62,626 bases of DNA. Origin: Mycolicibacter arupensis (GTDB taxonomy: Bacteria > Actinomycetota > Actinomycetes > Mycobacteriales > Mycobacteriaceae). Below, piece after piece: positions 10,875 through 18,446 of the stretch. Every line of letters starts with the position of its first letter. Position 1 is the stretch's first letter. The stretch lies in contig NZ_MVHH01000024.1 of assembly GCF_002086515.1 (NCBI RefSeq), forward strand, positions 1 to 62,626, in the 5' to 3' direction. Both the position numbers and the translations under genes were made by a program. Under the pieces are notes generated by a model. It had not been told where the DNA came from, searched no databases, and saw only the letters and a list, made by a program, of their open reading frames with translations.

Positions 10875-10880
10875 TAATCT
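10875..10880 (+). promoter_or_regulatory. Probable -10 element of the TetR gene (leaderless)
   Basis: TAATCT ends 6 nt before the ATG at 10887, so transcription would start at the start codon. No ribosome-binding site is visible for this gene, which agrees with leaderless translation. Confidence 0.5.
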
Positions 10881-10886
10881 GCTGCC

Positions 10887-11495
10887 ATGACGCGCACCAC
10901 CGGAGTGGGCCAAGGCCAGGCCCCGCACGGCAGGAGCGGCGTGCCGCCGGCTCAGCGGCTTCTTGATACCGCGACGGAACTCTTTGCAGCACAAGATATT
11001 CGGGAAGTGGGAATCGACCGGATCCTGGCCGAGGCGGGGGTCGCAAAGGCGAGCCTCTATAGCCTCTATGGGTCCAAGGATGCCCTCGTGCTGGCCTATC
11101 TGAATGCTTTGGATCAGGCTGATCGCAAGCGCTATCACGGGGCTGCGGCTGCCCTGAGCGATCCCGTTGAGCAGATTCTGCTGTTCTTCGACCTGGCGGC
11201 GTCTGCGGCCAAGAAGCGTCGCTATCGCGGGTGCCTGTACGTCAACGCCGCCGGGGCTTACGCGGGCACCGAGCTGGAGCCGGTGGTAGCGCATCGCCGC
11301 TGGATGCATACGACGTTGGCGGGGCTGCTGGAGCGGGCGGGGGCCATTGATGCGCAGGACTGTGCGGGCGATCTGCAATTGCTTTACGACGGCGCGCTGG
11401 TGGGCTCCAAAGTCGAGCGGTCCGTCGCGCCGATCACCAGGGCCCGCCGGCTGGCCGCTGAGCACATCATGACAAGAACCCCACCAGCAACTTAA
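10887..11495 (+). CDS. TetR-family regulator of the adjacent ABC/flavoprotein operon
   Basis: The 202-residue regulator has an N-terminal helix-turn-helix (about 35-75: LDTATELFAAQDIREVGIDR then VAKASLYSLYGSKDALVLAY) and a C-terminal ligand/dimer domain. The GCLYVNAAGAY segment is common in YcdC/AcrR-like members that sense small organics. It diverges from the DUF4242 operon across a perfect 22-bp palindrome, so it most likely represses both itself and the operon until the imported compound or a metabolite binds. The ligand is unknown. Confidence 0.88.
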   Translation: MTRTTGVGQGQAPHGRSGVPPAQRLLDTATELFAAQDIREVGIDRILAEAGVAKASLYSLYGSKDALVLAYLNALDQADRKRYHGAAAALSDPVEQILLFFDLAASAAKKRRYRGCLYVNAAGAYAGTELEPVVAHRRWMHTTLAGLLERAGAIDAQDCAGDLQLLYDGALVGSKVERSVAPITRARRLAAEHIMTRTPPAT

Positions 11496-11841
11496 GTAAC
11501 TTTTGTCACATCGGTCGGCGAGTCGGGCTTTGTTTGCCCTGCGGCGGGTGTCTAATGGTCAGCTATGTGATCCGCGTTAACGACGTGTTAACATGGTCCG
11601 CATTATTCCAATCTGGTCCGAGCCGGGGCGGGGGTCAGCGCCGTGTACATCAACTCGATATACCGATACCGGATGGGCCGTATGGCCTGGTCGCTGTTGC
11701 GCCATCCGCGCAGAAGTCGGGGTTTCCCCGCCAAACACGAACGCTTGATCACCGCCGACGAACTCTTGCGCTTCGCTACCTAGGCGCCCTCGGGCTGCGC
11801 GGGAGCGGGCCCTTGGCTCGCGGAAGATAGTTTGCTGACCT
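11496..11841. other. 346-bp gap between the TetR gene and an F420 oxidoreductase gene
   Basis: Less GC-rich than the genes around it. It contains a palindrome, GTTAAC-GACGT-GTTAAC (11576-11592), set between two similar 13-mers (TGATCCGCGTTAA and TGGTCCGCATTAT), which looks like a regulator-binding site. A short reading frame follows at 11643. No larger gene is supported. Confidence 0.4.
11643..11783 (+). CDS. Possible small basic protein, 46 residues
   Basis: A GTG-started frame encodes a basic peptide beginning VYINSIYRYRMGRMAWSLLR and ending LITADELLRFAT. A G-rich stretch lies upstream, but no convincing ribosome-binding site. It follows the GTTAAC palindrome by about 50 bp, as a regulated small gene might. 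Composition is protein-like, but nothing is recognised and it may be the end of a decayed gene. Confidence 0.25.
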   Translation: MYINSIYRYRMGRMAWSLLRHPRRSRGFPAKHERLITADELLRFAT

Positions 11842-12705
11842 CTATCTGCGTGGAGTCTGGGCCAACAGCCCGGAGTCGCGGATCGCCTCCGCCAGCGGTT
11901 CGAGCACCGCAGGATCATGCGGTGTAGGCAGGTACGCGATCGCCAGATCCAGGCCCTCGGCCCCCAGTGCCGCGGCGTCGTCGATCACCCGCCGATAGTC
12001 CAGCTCGGGCTGAAGCCGCAGATGTGCCGACAGGGTGATCTGCTTCGGGTCACGCCCGATGTCGGCGCAGTGGCCGGCCAGCACGTCGCGCTTCCGGGCG
12101 AACTCGGCGGGGGTGCCGCCGACGAAGTTCCAGTGTTGGGCGTACTTCGCGGTGATTTTCAGCGTGCGCTTCTCACCGCTGCCGCCGATGCAGATCGGCG
12201 GATGGGGTCGTTGTGGGCCCTTGGGTTCGTTGCGGGCATCGGTGAGTTGGTAGTAGGTCCCGGAGAAAGTGGTGGTTTCGGAACTCAACAGCCCGATCAG
12301 GACCTGGCAGGCCTCCTCAAAGCGGTCGAAGCGCTCGCGGATGCTGCCCAACTGAATTCCGTAGGCCCCCGATTCCTCTTCGTTCCACCCCGCGCCGATT
12401 CCCAGTTCGAGCCGGCCGCCGGAGATGATGTCGAGGGCGGCAGCCATGTTCGCCAAGACGGCGGGGTGGCGGTAATGGATCCCGGTCACCAAGGTGCCCA
12501 GCCGCAGTCGGGTGGTGGCCTGGGCCAGCGCGGTCAGGGTGGTCCAGCCCTCCAGGCATGGCCCGGCCGGGTCGGCGAAGATCGGGTAGAAGTGGTCGAA
12601 AGTCCAGCCGGACTCGTAGACGTCGATGGCGTCTGCTGCTCGCCAGACGGCGAGCATGTCGTCCCAGGTGGTGTTTTGGGGTGAGGTTTTGAATGCGAAT
12701 CGCAT
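11842..12705 (-). CDS. LLM-class F420-dependent oxidoreductase
   Basis: A luciferase-like TIM-barrel oxidoreductase of 287 residues. The family signature is seen in RLRLGTLVTGIHYRHPAVLA, ISGGRLELGIGAGWNEEE and PICIGGSGEKRTLKITAKYA, the last forming the phosphate-binding end of the F420 site. Mycobacteria have dozens of these hydride-transfer enzymes and the substrate cannot be assigned. The ATG at 12705 has a TAAGCT -10 hexamer 7 nt upstream at the edge of a repeat, so the transcript is probably leaderless. It diverges from a small membrane protein gene. Confidence 0.88.
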   Translation of the reverse strand: MRFAFKTSPQNTTWDDMLAVWRAADAIDVYESGWTFDHFYPIFADPAGPCLEGWTTLTALAQATTRLRLGTLVTGIHYRHPAVLANMAAALDIISGGRLELGIGAGWNEEESGAYGIQLGSIRERFDRFEEACQVLIGLLSSETTTFSGTYYQLTDARNEPKGPQRPHPPICIGGSGEKRTLKITAKYAQHWNFVGGTPAEFARKRDVLAGHCADIGRDPKQITLSAHLRLQPELDYRRVIDDAAALGAEGLDLAIAYLPTPHDPAVLEPLAEAIRDSGLLAQTPRR

Positions 12706-12712
12706 CCAGCCG

Positions 12713-12718
12713 AGCTTA
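12713..12718 (-). promoter_or_regulatory. -10 element of the F420 oxidoreductase gene, at a repeat edge
   Basis: TAAGCT on the minus strand ends 7 nt before the ATG at 12705. Its first two bases are the terminal bases of the repeat starting at 12717. Confidence 0.45.
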
Positions 12719-12810
12719 GCGGCGACCGCAAGGACGGCGGAGCCGGCCGTGGCGGGTCGTCGCCGTGGCGGCCGCGGCGACCGCAAGGACGGCGGAGCCG
12801 GCCGTGGCGG
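12717..12810. repeat. REP-like direct repeat, two copies 55 bp apart
   Basis: A 35-bp sequence (core GGCGACCGCAAGGACGGCGG) occurs at 12721-12755 and again, identical, at 12776-12810. A related copy, 34 of 39 positions identical over 12717-12755, lies at 24343-24381 in inverted orientation. All sit directly upstream of start codons. Confidence 0.8.
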
Positions 12811-12813
12811 CAG

Positions 12814-12819
12814 TAGGCT
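12814..12819 (+). promoter_or_regulatory. -10 element of the small membrane protein gene
   Basis: TAGGCT ends 6 nt before the GTG at 12826, immediately after the second repeat copy. No ribosome-binding site is seen, which fits a leaderless transcript. Confidence 0.45.
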
Positions 12820-12825
12820 CACCCG

Positions 12826-13248
12826 GTGGTCGTGAATCTGGACATCGACACCAAGGTGACGTTGCTGTCGGCTGGCCTGATCTTTGTGTTCGCGCTTGTC
12901 CTGGGGGTGTGGAAGCACCACCAGGTCGCCGCCTCCGGCCAGGCGCATGTCTATGTCGATATCGCCTACCGGGCGGCACTGCTGTACTCGTTCGCGACCT
13001 TGCTGGTCGCGGTGTTCGTTGAGCTCAGTGCGTGGCCTACGTGGGTAAACATGACCGCGGCCATGGTCATCGTGTTCTTCTTCGTCATCGCGATCGGCAG
13101 CTACATGGTGCACGGCGCCTTGCGCGGCACCGACAAGCAATTCGAGCGCCTTGGTTGGCGCCTGCACGTCGCCATGGTGATCCTGGTGATCGGGGAGGTC
13201 GGCGGATTTGCGGTACTGCTGGCCGGGTTCGGTGTCGGCGGGTTCTGA
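12826..13248 (+). CDS. Small integral membrane protein, four helices
   Basis: The 140-residue protein has four hydrophobic segments (around 12-28, 47-66, 77-96 and 116-138) separated by short loops and no domain I can name. The GTG at 12826 is six bases after a -10 hexamer; a second in-frame GTG at 12832 is possible. It ends 22 bp before the convergent ethR stop. The sequence gives no function. Confidence 0.7.
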   Translation: MVVNLDIDTKVTLLSAGLIFVFALVLGVWKHHQVAASGQAHVYVDIAYRAALLYSFATLLVAVFVELSAWPTWVNMTAAMVIVFFFVIAIGSYMVHGALRGTDKQFERLGWRLHVAMVILVIGEVGGFAVLLAGFGVGGF

Positions 13249-13270
13249 GATCGCCTGATCGTGGCAGGCG

Positions 13271-13906
13271 TCAGGAGGCTTCGCCGTAGATGCTGCTGAC
13301 CCAGATGTGGGTGAGGGTGTCGACCACCCGTTCGTGGGGAACCGACGGTTCCTCGGCGACCAGTGCGGCCATCATCGTGCGCTCGTTCATCTGATTCAGC
13401 GAGGTCGCGAGGTCCAGGGCGGGGATGGTGTTCGGCGCCGCGCCGCGGGTGCGTTCGGCGGCGATCATCGCGGCGGTCTGTTCGATCCACCTCTGCATGA
13501 ATCCGTTCCACATCGCGCGGAATTCCGGACTGGTGGCCAGTGCCTCGGTGCCGGCCCGGGCGATCGCGCGATGCGAGCTGAACGCGACGAAGAACGCCTT
13601 GATGCCGCTGCGCCATACCCGACGTGGATCGGTGGGCAACCGCTGCACTGCCCCGACAAACTCGGAATCGGCCGACGCGATCATGGGCTCCAGCAGGGAA
13701 AGCAGCACCGCGTCCTTGGATTTGAAATAGAAGTAGAACGTCGGCCTCGAGATGCCGGCGCCCTTGGCCAGATCATCCACGGAGATCTCACTGAGCGGAC
13801 GCTGCGAGAGCAGCCGTTCGGCGGTGCTGAGAATCGCCAGTTCCCGATCGTCGCCGGACGGCCGGGTCGGTCGGCGTCCGTGACGGGTTGAATTCGGGCT
13901 GGCCAC
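13271..13906 (-). CDS. ethR: EthR, TetR/CamR-family repressor of ethA
   Basis: EthR represses the monooxygenase gene ethA and is itself autoregulated; in M. tuberculosis it sets sensitivity to ethionamide. The helix-turn-helix region RPTRPSGDDRELAILSTAER then ISVDDLAKGAGISRPTFYFY is almost the same as in M. tuberculosis, as is the C-terminal VDTLTHIWVSSIYGE. Length is 211 against 216 residues. The GTG at 13906 is the only start that leaves an intergenic gap; the resulting 76 bp matches the M. tuberculosis arrangement. The ligand-pocket region differs more from M. tuberculosis than the DNA-binding domain does. Confidence 0.95.
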   Translation of the reverse strand: MASPNSTRHGRRPTRPSGDDRELAILSTAERLLSQRPLSEISVDDLAKGAGISRPTFYFYFKSKDAVLLSLLEPMIASADSEFVGAVQRLPTDPRRVWRSGIKAFFVAFSSHRAIARAGTEALATSPEFRAMWNGFMQRWIEQTAAMIAAERTRGAAPNTIPALDLATSLNQMNERTMMAALVAEEPSVPHERVVDTLTHIWVSSIYGEAS

Positions 13907-13925
13907 GACGGTTACTTTACACGAC

Positions 13926-13960
13926 GTCGATTTACTCAACAGGGTGTTGACCATCTCGAC
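13926..13960. promoter_or_regulatory. EthR operator, 35-bp interrupted palindrome
   Basis: GTCGA-n5-TCAACA-GGG-TGTTGA-n5-TCGAC is symmetric about 13943, with 11 of 16 positions per arm exact. It fills the ethR-ethA gap and overlaps the -35 hexamer of ethA, so bound EthR oligomers would block the promoter. EthR is known to bind a long operator as several dimers. Confidence 0.75.
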
Positions 13961-13976
13961 ACACCGTTGATAATCT
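13947..13976 (+). promoter_or_regulatory. ethA promoter
   Basis: TTGACC (13947-13952), 18 bp, TAATCT (13971-13976), ending 6 nt before the ATG at 13983; an alternative -10, GATAAT, gives a 16-bp spacer. The -35 lies inside the operator palindrome. Confidence 0.6.
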
Positions 13977-13982
13977 GACGCC

Positions 13983-15452
13983 ATGACTGAACACCTCGAC
14001 GTTGTGATCGTCGGCGCTGGCATCTCGGGCATCAGCGCGGCCTGGCATCTGCAGAATCGCTGCCCCAACAAGAGCTACGCCATCCTGGAGAGCCGGGAGA
14101 ACCTCGGCGGCACCTGGGACCTGTTCAAATACCCGGGGATTCGCTCCGACTCCGACATGTTCACCCTCGGATTCCGCTTCAAGCCGTGGCGCTCGGCCCA
14201 TTCGATCGCCGAGGGGCCGGACATCTGGAACTACATCAACGAGGCGGCTGTCGAAAACGGCATCGACAAGCACATCCGTTACCGGCACCGGGTGGTCGCG
14301 GCTGACTGGTCCGACGCCGACAATCAGTGGACGGTCACCGTCGACAACAACGGCACCCAAGAGCAGATCACCGCATCGTTCGTCTTCGCGTGCAGTGGCT
14401 ACTACAACTACGAGCAGGGCTACACGCCGGAGTTCCCCGGATCCGACGACTTCACCGGAACCATCGTCCACCCGCAGCACTGGCCGGAGGACCTGGACTA
14501 CACCGGCAAGAAGATCGTGGTGATCGGCAGTGGCGCCACGGCGGTCACCCTGATTCCCGCACTGGCCAACTCCGGGGCCGGGCATGTCACCATGCTCCAG
14601 CGTTCGCCGACGTACATCGGCGCATTGCCGCTGGTCGACCCCGTCGCGGTACAGGCCAACCGATTCCTGCCGGACAAGGCCGCCCACTTCGTCAACCGCT
14701 GGAAGGCCATCGGTTTCAGCACTTTTCAGTACCAACTGGCGCGCGCCTTCCCGAAGTACATGCGCAAGACGCTGATGACCATGGCCAAGCACCGGTTGCC
14801 CGAGGGCTATGACGTCCAGAAGCACTTCGGCCCGCGGTACAACCCGTGGGACGAGCGGTTGTGCCTGGCCCCCAATGGTGACCTGTTCAAGACCATCCGC
14901 GATGGCAAGGCCGATGTCGTCACCGACACCATCAAGACCTTCACCAAGAACGGCATCCTGCTGGACTCCGGGCAGGAACTGGAGGCCGACGTCATCATCA
15001 CCGCCACCGGGCTGAACATGCAGCTGCTGGGCGGCGCGACGCTGCTGCGCAACGGTGAGCCGATCGACCTGCCCAAGGCGATGACCTATAAGGGCCTGAT
15101 GTTCTCCGGCGTGCCCAACGCTGCGGTCACCTTCGGCTACACCAACGCCTCGTGGACGCTCAAGGCCGACTTGGTCTCGGAATTCGTCTGCCGCGTGCTC
15201 AATTACATGGACGCACACGGCTACGACCGCGTCGAACCGCAGCACCCTGGATCTGCGGTGAAAGAGGAGCCGTTCATGGACTTCAGCCCCGGCTACTTCC
15301 GCCGGGCGATGGACGAGCTGCCCCGCTCGGGATCCGAGGCACCGTGGCGGCTCAAGCAGAACTATCTGCTCGACCTCCGGCTGATCCGGCACGGCAAGGT
15401 CGACGAGGAGTCACTGAAGTTCAGCAAACACCGTGCGCCGGTGAACGCCTAA
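13983..15452 (+). CDS. ethA: EthA, FAD-dependent Baeyer-Villiger monooxygenase
   Basis: EthA is a class B flavin monooxygenase that oxidises ketones and thioamides; in M. tuberculosis it activates ethionamide. The 489 residues are full length. The FAD Rossmann motif is VIVGAGISGISAAWHL (about 8-23), followed by GGTWDLFKYPGIRSDSDM. The Baeyer-Villiger fingerprint F-x-G-x-x-x-H-x-x-x-W is FTGTIVHPQHW (157-167). The NADPH Rossmann motif is VVIGSGATAVTL. The gene diverges from ethR and is probably leaderless. Its stop overlaps the convergent yggS stop by 4 bp. Confidence 0.96.
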   Translation: MTEHLDVVIVGAGISGISAAWHLQNRCPNKSYAILESRENLGGTWDLFKYPGIRSDSDMFTLGFRFKPWRSAHSIAEGPDIWNYINEAAVENGIDKHIRYRHRVVAADWSDADNQWTVTVDNNGTQEQITASFVFACSGYYNYEQGYTPEFPGSDDFTGTIVHPQHWPEDLDYTGKKIVVIGSGATAVTLIPALANSGAGHVTMLQRSPTYIGALPLVDPVAVQANRFLPDKAAHFVNRWKAIGFSTFQYQLARAFPKYMRKTLMTMAKHRLPEGYDVQKHFGPRYNPWDERLCLAPNGDLFKTIRDGKADVVTDTIKTFTKNGILLDSGQELEADVIITATGLNMQLLGGATLLRNGEPIDLPKAMTYKGLMFSGVPNAAVTFGYTNASWTLKADLVSEFVCRVLNYMDAHGYDRVEPQHPGSAVKEEPFMDFSPGYFRRAMDELPRSGSEAPWRLKQNYLLDLRLIRHGKVDEESLKFSKHRAPVNA

Positions 15453-16168
15453 CCGCGTTCCGGCCAGTAGTGGGAGTCGGGGTAGGGTCGGGCGCCGAAC
15501 AGGGCGGTCCCGATCCGCACCTCGGTGGCCCCCTCCGCGATAGCCAGCCCGAAGTCGCCACTCATCCCCATCGACAAGCGCGGCAGGTCGTGCCCATGTG
15601 TGGTGGCGGTATCACGTAACTGCCGCAATCGGCGGAAACAGCCTCGAACTGTTGCAGGGTCGTCGGTGTTGATGGCCAGCGTCATCAAGCCGCGTACGCG
15701 CAGGGTGGGGTAGTCGGCCAGTTCGTCGAGGAAGGGCAGCAGCTGGGCGGGTTCCAGGCCGTACTTGCTGGGCTCATCGGAGGTCTTGACCTGCACCAGC
15801 ACATCGATGACGCGGTTCTCTGCGCGCAGGTGCCGATCCAGTGTGACAGCCAGCCGGGAGCGGTCCAGCGACTGCACCTCGGCCGCCAGCCGGGCGACCA
15901 CACCGGCCTTGTTGGTCTGCAGGTGCCCGATCATCACCCAGTCGATCCCCGCACCGGCCAACGCCTCGGCCTTGTCCTTGATCTCTTGGACCTTGTTCTC
16001 ACCGAAGCGGTGCAATCCCAGTTCGACCGCTTCCCGGATCAATTCGGGAGCGAAAGTCTTACTGACCGGCAGCACGTCGACTTCATCCGGCGACCGCCCC
16101 GCGGCCGCGCACGCCTCATCGACGCGCTCACGCAGCAGTTCCCACCGCTGCCGCAAGGTCTCGGGCAT
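15449..16168 (-). CDS. YggS/PLPBP-family pyridoxal phosphate-binding protein
   Basis: PLP homeostasis protein with an alanine-racemase-like TIM barrel but no racemase partner domain. The PLP lysine is Lys37 in DVLPVSKTF. Further family motifs are FGENKVQEI, WVMIGHLQTNK, LMTLAINTDDP and LSMGMSGDFGLAIAEGATEVRIGTALFG, the last with the phosphate-binding residues. Length 239 is typical. It is usually near division genes (yggS-sepF); here it is just upstream of rraA's 3' neighbour ethA and reads in the same direction as rraA, 11 bp downstream, so it may be co-transcribed with it. Confidence 0.92.
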   Translation of the reverse strand: MPETLRQRWELLRERVDEACAAAGRSPDEVDVLPVSKTFAPELIREAVELGLHRFGENKVQEIKDKAEALAGAGIDWVMIGHLQTNKAGVVARLAAEVQSLDRSRLAVTLDRHLRAENRVIDVLVQVKTSDEPSKYGLEPAQLLPFLDELADYPTLRVRGLMTLAINTDDPATVRGCFRRLRQLRDTATTHGHDLPRLSMGMSGDFGLAIAEGATEVRIGTALFGARPYPDSHYWPERG

Positions 16169-16179
16169 GTGAGGTGGAC

Positions 16180-16653
16180 CTAGACGACGACGATGCCGTC
16201 GTCGTCGCTGTGGGCGACCGCCCCGGGCACGAACGTGACACCACCGAAGTCGAGCACGACGTCGCGTTCACCTGCGCCGGTCTTGGTGCTCTTGCGGGGA
16301 TTGGTACCCAGCGCCTTGATGCCGAGGTCAAGGGTGCGCAGGGTGGCGGCGTCACGCACCGCGCCGTGCACGATCAGGCCCGCCCAGCCATTGCCGCGGG
16401 CCAGCTCGGCGATGACGTCGCCGACCAGCGCGGTATGCAGCGAACCGCCGCCATCGATGACCAGCACCCCGCCGTCACCGGGTTCGGAGAGAACGGATTT
16501 CAGCAGGGCGTTGTCCTGGAAGCAGCGCACCGTGGTGATCCGGCCGGCGAACTCCGTGCGGCCGCCGAGCTGGCGGAACTGAACGTCACAGCTCAGTGCG
16601 TCGGGGCCGATCTCGTCGACCAGGTCGGCGGTGGGCCGGAAACGTACGGTCAC
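16180..16653 (-). CDS. rraA: RraA-like protein (Rv3853 homologue)
   Basis: Homologue of Rv3853, a trimeric RraA-fold protein. In E. coli RraA inhibits RNase E; related proteins are HMG/oxaloacetate aldolases. The 157 residues carry the conserved [27 protein letters not shown] and [17 protein letters not shown] with the Arg and Asp of the fold's pocket. It was once called menG, but it is not a methyltransferase. The GTG at 16653 is 5 bp downstream of the H-NS-like gene, as in M. tuberculosis. Confidence 0.9.
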   Translation of the reverse strand: MTVRFRPTADLVDEIGPDALSCDVQFRQLGGRTEFAGRITTVRCFQDNALLKSVLSEPGDGGVLVIDGGGSLHTALVGDVIAELARGNGWAGLIVHGAVRDAATLRTLDLGIKALGTNPRKSTKTGAGERDVVLDFGGVTFVPGAVAHSDDDGIVVV

Positions 16654-16658
16654 CGCGG

Positions 16659-17135
16659 TCAGCCCCGGCGGGCGCGCCGCAACCGGCGAAGCAGCAGCAG
16701 CCCAAACACCCCGAGGATGCCGGCGGCCAGTAGCGGCCCGGGCGAACGCCGTGCCGGCGAACTCGGCGGCCGCAGCGGGTTGCGGGCGGTGTCCACGCTG
16801 GACTTCGCCTGGGCGGCGGTCTCCTTGGCGCGCTCAGCGAGTTGGCCCGCGCCGTTGGTGGCTACAGCAGGGGCAGGCACGGCGGCGGGCGCCGCGGGAG
16901 CAGCGGGCGCACTCTTGACGGGCGCCTTCTTGGCAGGCGCCTTCTTGACCGCCTTGGCGGGTGCCTTCTTGACGGCGGCCTTCTTCGCCGGAGCTTTCTT
17001 GGCGGGGGCCTTCTTCGCGGGAGGCTTCGGTGGGGCCGGTGCAGCGGGATCGGCCGGCAATTCGGCGCCGGCCGGGGCGATCGGTTCGGGCGAAGCGGCG
17101 GATTCGTGGTCGGGCTGGCCTTGCGGTTCGGTCAT
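16659..17135 (-). CDS. hns: Histone-like Lys/Ala/Pro-rich protein with C-terminal membrane anchor (Rv3852 homologue)
   Basis: The 158-residue protein begins [19 protein letters not shown] histone H1-like tail follows, built from PAKKA units (about 45-75), then a short Ala/Gln helix ([20 protein letters not shown]) and one C-terminal hydrophobic helix, [16 protein letters not shown], ending RRLRRARRG. This layout matches Rv3852, annotated as a nucleoid-associated H-NS-like protein that can be membrane-bound. The basic tail would hold DNA and the helix would tether it. The PAKKA array is low-complexity and likely to vary in copy number. The ATG at 17135 has GAGGAG upstream. Confidence 0.88.
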   Translation of the reverse strand: MTEPQGQPDHESAASPEPIAPAGAELPADPAAPAPPKPPAKKAPAKKAPAKKAAVKKAPAKAVKKAPAKKAPVKSAPAAPAAPAAVPAPAVATNGAGQLAERAKETAAQAKSSVDTARNPLRPPSSPARRSPGPLLAAGILGVFGLLLLRRLRRARRG

Positions 17136-17223
17136 ACGACAGCTCCTCTGCGAGTTTTCGTCGTGGGCACCGGCAACGTTCCCATCATGCCAGCATCCGC
17201 AGGCGGTGATCGCCGGCCAGGAA

Positions 17224-17769
17224 TCAGGAACGCCGCCGGGTGAACCACAGACCGGCTCCAACGAGCGCCACGGCCCCGGCCACGAAGGGCCAAATCGGCA
17301 GGTCACCTTCGGGGTCGGCGTAGCGGCGCGGGAGCGCGGGGGTCGCGTCAGGGCGGTCGGTGACCGGGGGACCGGGCTCGCCGGTGCCGGCCACCGTCAG
17401 CTCGAAGGGCCACGAGCCCGACACCACATGCCCGTCGGCGGAGGTCACCCGGTAGTGGACGGTGTAGGTCCCGGTCGGACCCAGGGGCCGGACCGCGACG
17501 TCTGCGGTGGCGCCGTCGACCCGCGTCTCTCCGATGGACCACAGGCGCGCGTCAGGCCCGACCACCGTCATGGCGGCGAAATCGGCCTGCAGTTGCTCAT
17601 TGAAGGTGGCGCTGACTCGTTCGGGACCGCGGGCCAGCTTTGCGTCACGGGCCGGGTCGGTCGACACCAGCACGGCATGCGCCGCGGCAACCGCCGGTAG
17701 CGCCACCTGCGTCACCATCGCAGCCAGCAACATTGCCGCCACCACGCTGCCGCGCAGCGCCCGTATCAC
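17224..17769 (-). CDS. CopC-domain copper-binding protein, membrane-anchored
   Basis: An N-terminal signal (VVAAMLLAAMVTQVALPAVAAA) is followed by a mature start HAVLVSTDPA, where the first His is the copper-coordinating N-terminus of CopC proteins. The beta-sandwich continues through YTVHYRVTSADGHVVSGSWPFEL, which holds the second conserved histidine. A C-terminal helix (WPFVAGAVALVGAGLWF) anchors it outside the cell. The 181 residues fit the CopC-plus-anchor type. The GTG at 17769 overlaps the stop of the YcnI gene, so the pair is coupled and probably acts together in copper handling. Confidence 0.88.
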   Translation of the reverse strand: MIRALRGSVVAAMLLAAMVTQVALPAVAAAHAVLVSTDPARDAKLARGPERVSATFNEQLQADFAAMTVVGPDARLWSIGETRVDGATADVAVRPLGPTGTYTVHYRVTSADGHVVSGSWPFELTVAGTGEPGPPVTDRPDATPALPRRYADPEGDLPIWPFVAGAVALVGAGLWFTRRRS

Positions 17770-18446
17770 GCCCGCCGCCTACCCAGGGCGATCACGGCGG
17801 CCAACGCAGCGACCAGCAGGGCGCCGCCGGCGAGCAGCCGGGCCGCGTTGTCGGCATGGTGTTCGCCGGGTCCGGCCACGGTCTCCGGGCCGGGGCCGGC
17901 GGAGACGGCCGGCTCCTGGTGGTGGGAGTGGTGGTGTTCGGATGGCGCGGCCGGGCCGGTCCCCAATTGCAGGCTCGGAACGGGGTGCTCTGCTTCGCCG
18001 CCGCCTGGTGGGGGTGCCTGGTCCCAGCGGACCTCGGTGCCATCGGCATAGCGCTGCGCCGAGGGAAAGTTCACCGTTTCGGCGTCGGGCAGACGCATCG
18101 CGATCCGGAAAAGTCCGAACTGATCGGCCCCGATCCCACTGCCGGGCGTGGCGGTCCAGGTCACCGAGTGCACCACGCCAGACTTTGTGTCGCGGTCCAG
18201 CCGCGCGGTCCATCCGGGTTTGGTCTCGGTGCGGGCCGAGGCGACATCGGGCAGTGTCACTGTGAGTTCCGTTGTGGCAGAACCGGTCGGCGACTCGTTG
18301 GGGACCTCGAATGTCACCATCGCGACTCCGCCGCGCACGGCGCCGGGACTGCTGGCGTGTACATGTGCCCACACCGGCGCTGCACCGGCCAAGGACCCTG
18401 CGGCCAGTGCCACCGACAGCGCGACGGCGCGGATACGGTTGCTCAT
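17766..18446 (-). CDS. YcnI-like (DUF1775) copper-binding protein
   Basis: A signal peptide ends at VWA, giving a mature N-terminus HVHASSPGAVRGG. In YcnI proteins this N-terminal His, a nearby Glu (here FEVPNES) and a Trp bind Cu(II). The DUF1775 domain covers about 30-150. A His-rich linker (EHHHSHHQ) and a C-terminal transmembrane helix follow. The 226-residue gene overlaps both its upstream and downstream neighbours by 4 bp (ATGA, GTGA), forming one unit from the Rv3850-like gene through copC. The His-rich linker could be an extra metal site, but that is inference. Confidence 0.88.
   Translation of the reverse strand: MSNRIRAVALSVALAAGSLAGAAPVWAHVHASSPGAVRGGVAMVTFEVPNESPTGSATTELTVTLPDVASARTETKPGWTARLDRDTKSGVVHSVTWTATPGSGIGADQFGLFRIAMRLPDAETVNFPSAQRYADGTEVRWDQAPPPGGGEAEHPVPSLQLGTGPAAPSEHHHSHHQEPAVSAGPGPETVAGPGEHHADNAARLLAGGALLVAALAAVIALGRRRA

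Noticed and set aside
11534..11830. 98-codon frame in the gap after the TetR gene
   Set aside because: No ribosome-binding site or domain; composition looks like non-coding GC-rich sequence. The shorter frame at 11643 is slightly better but weak.
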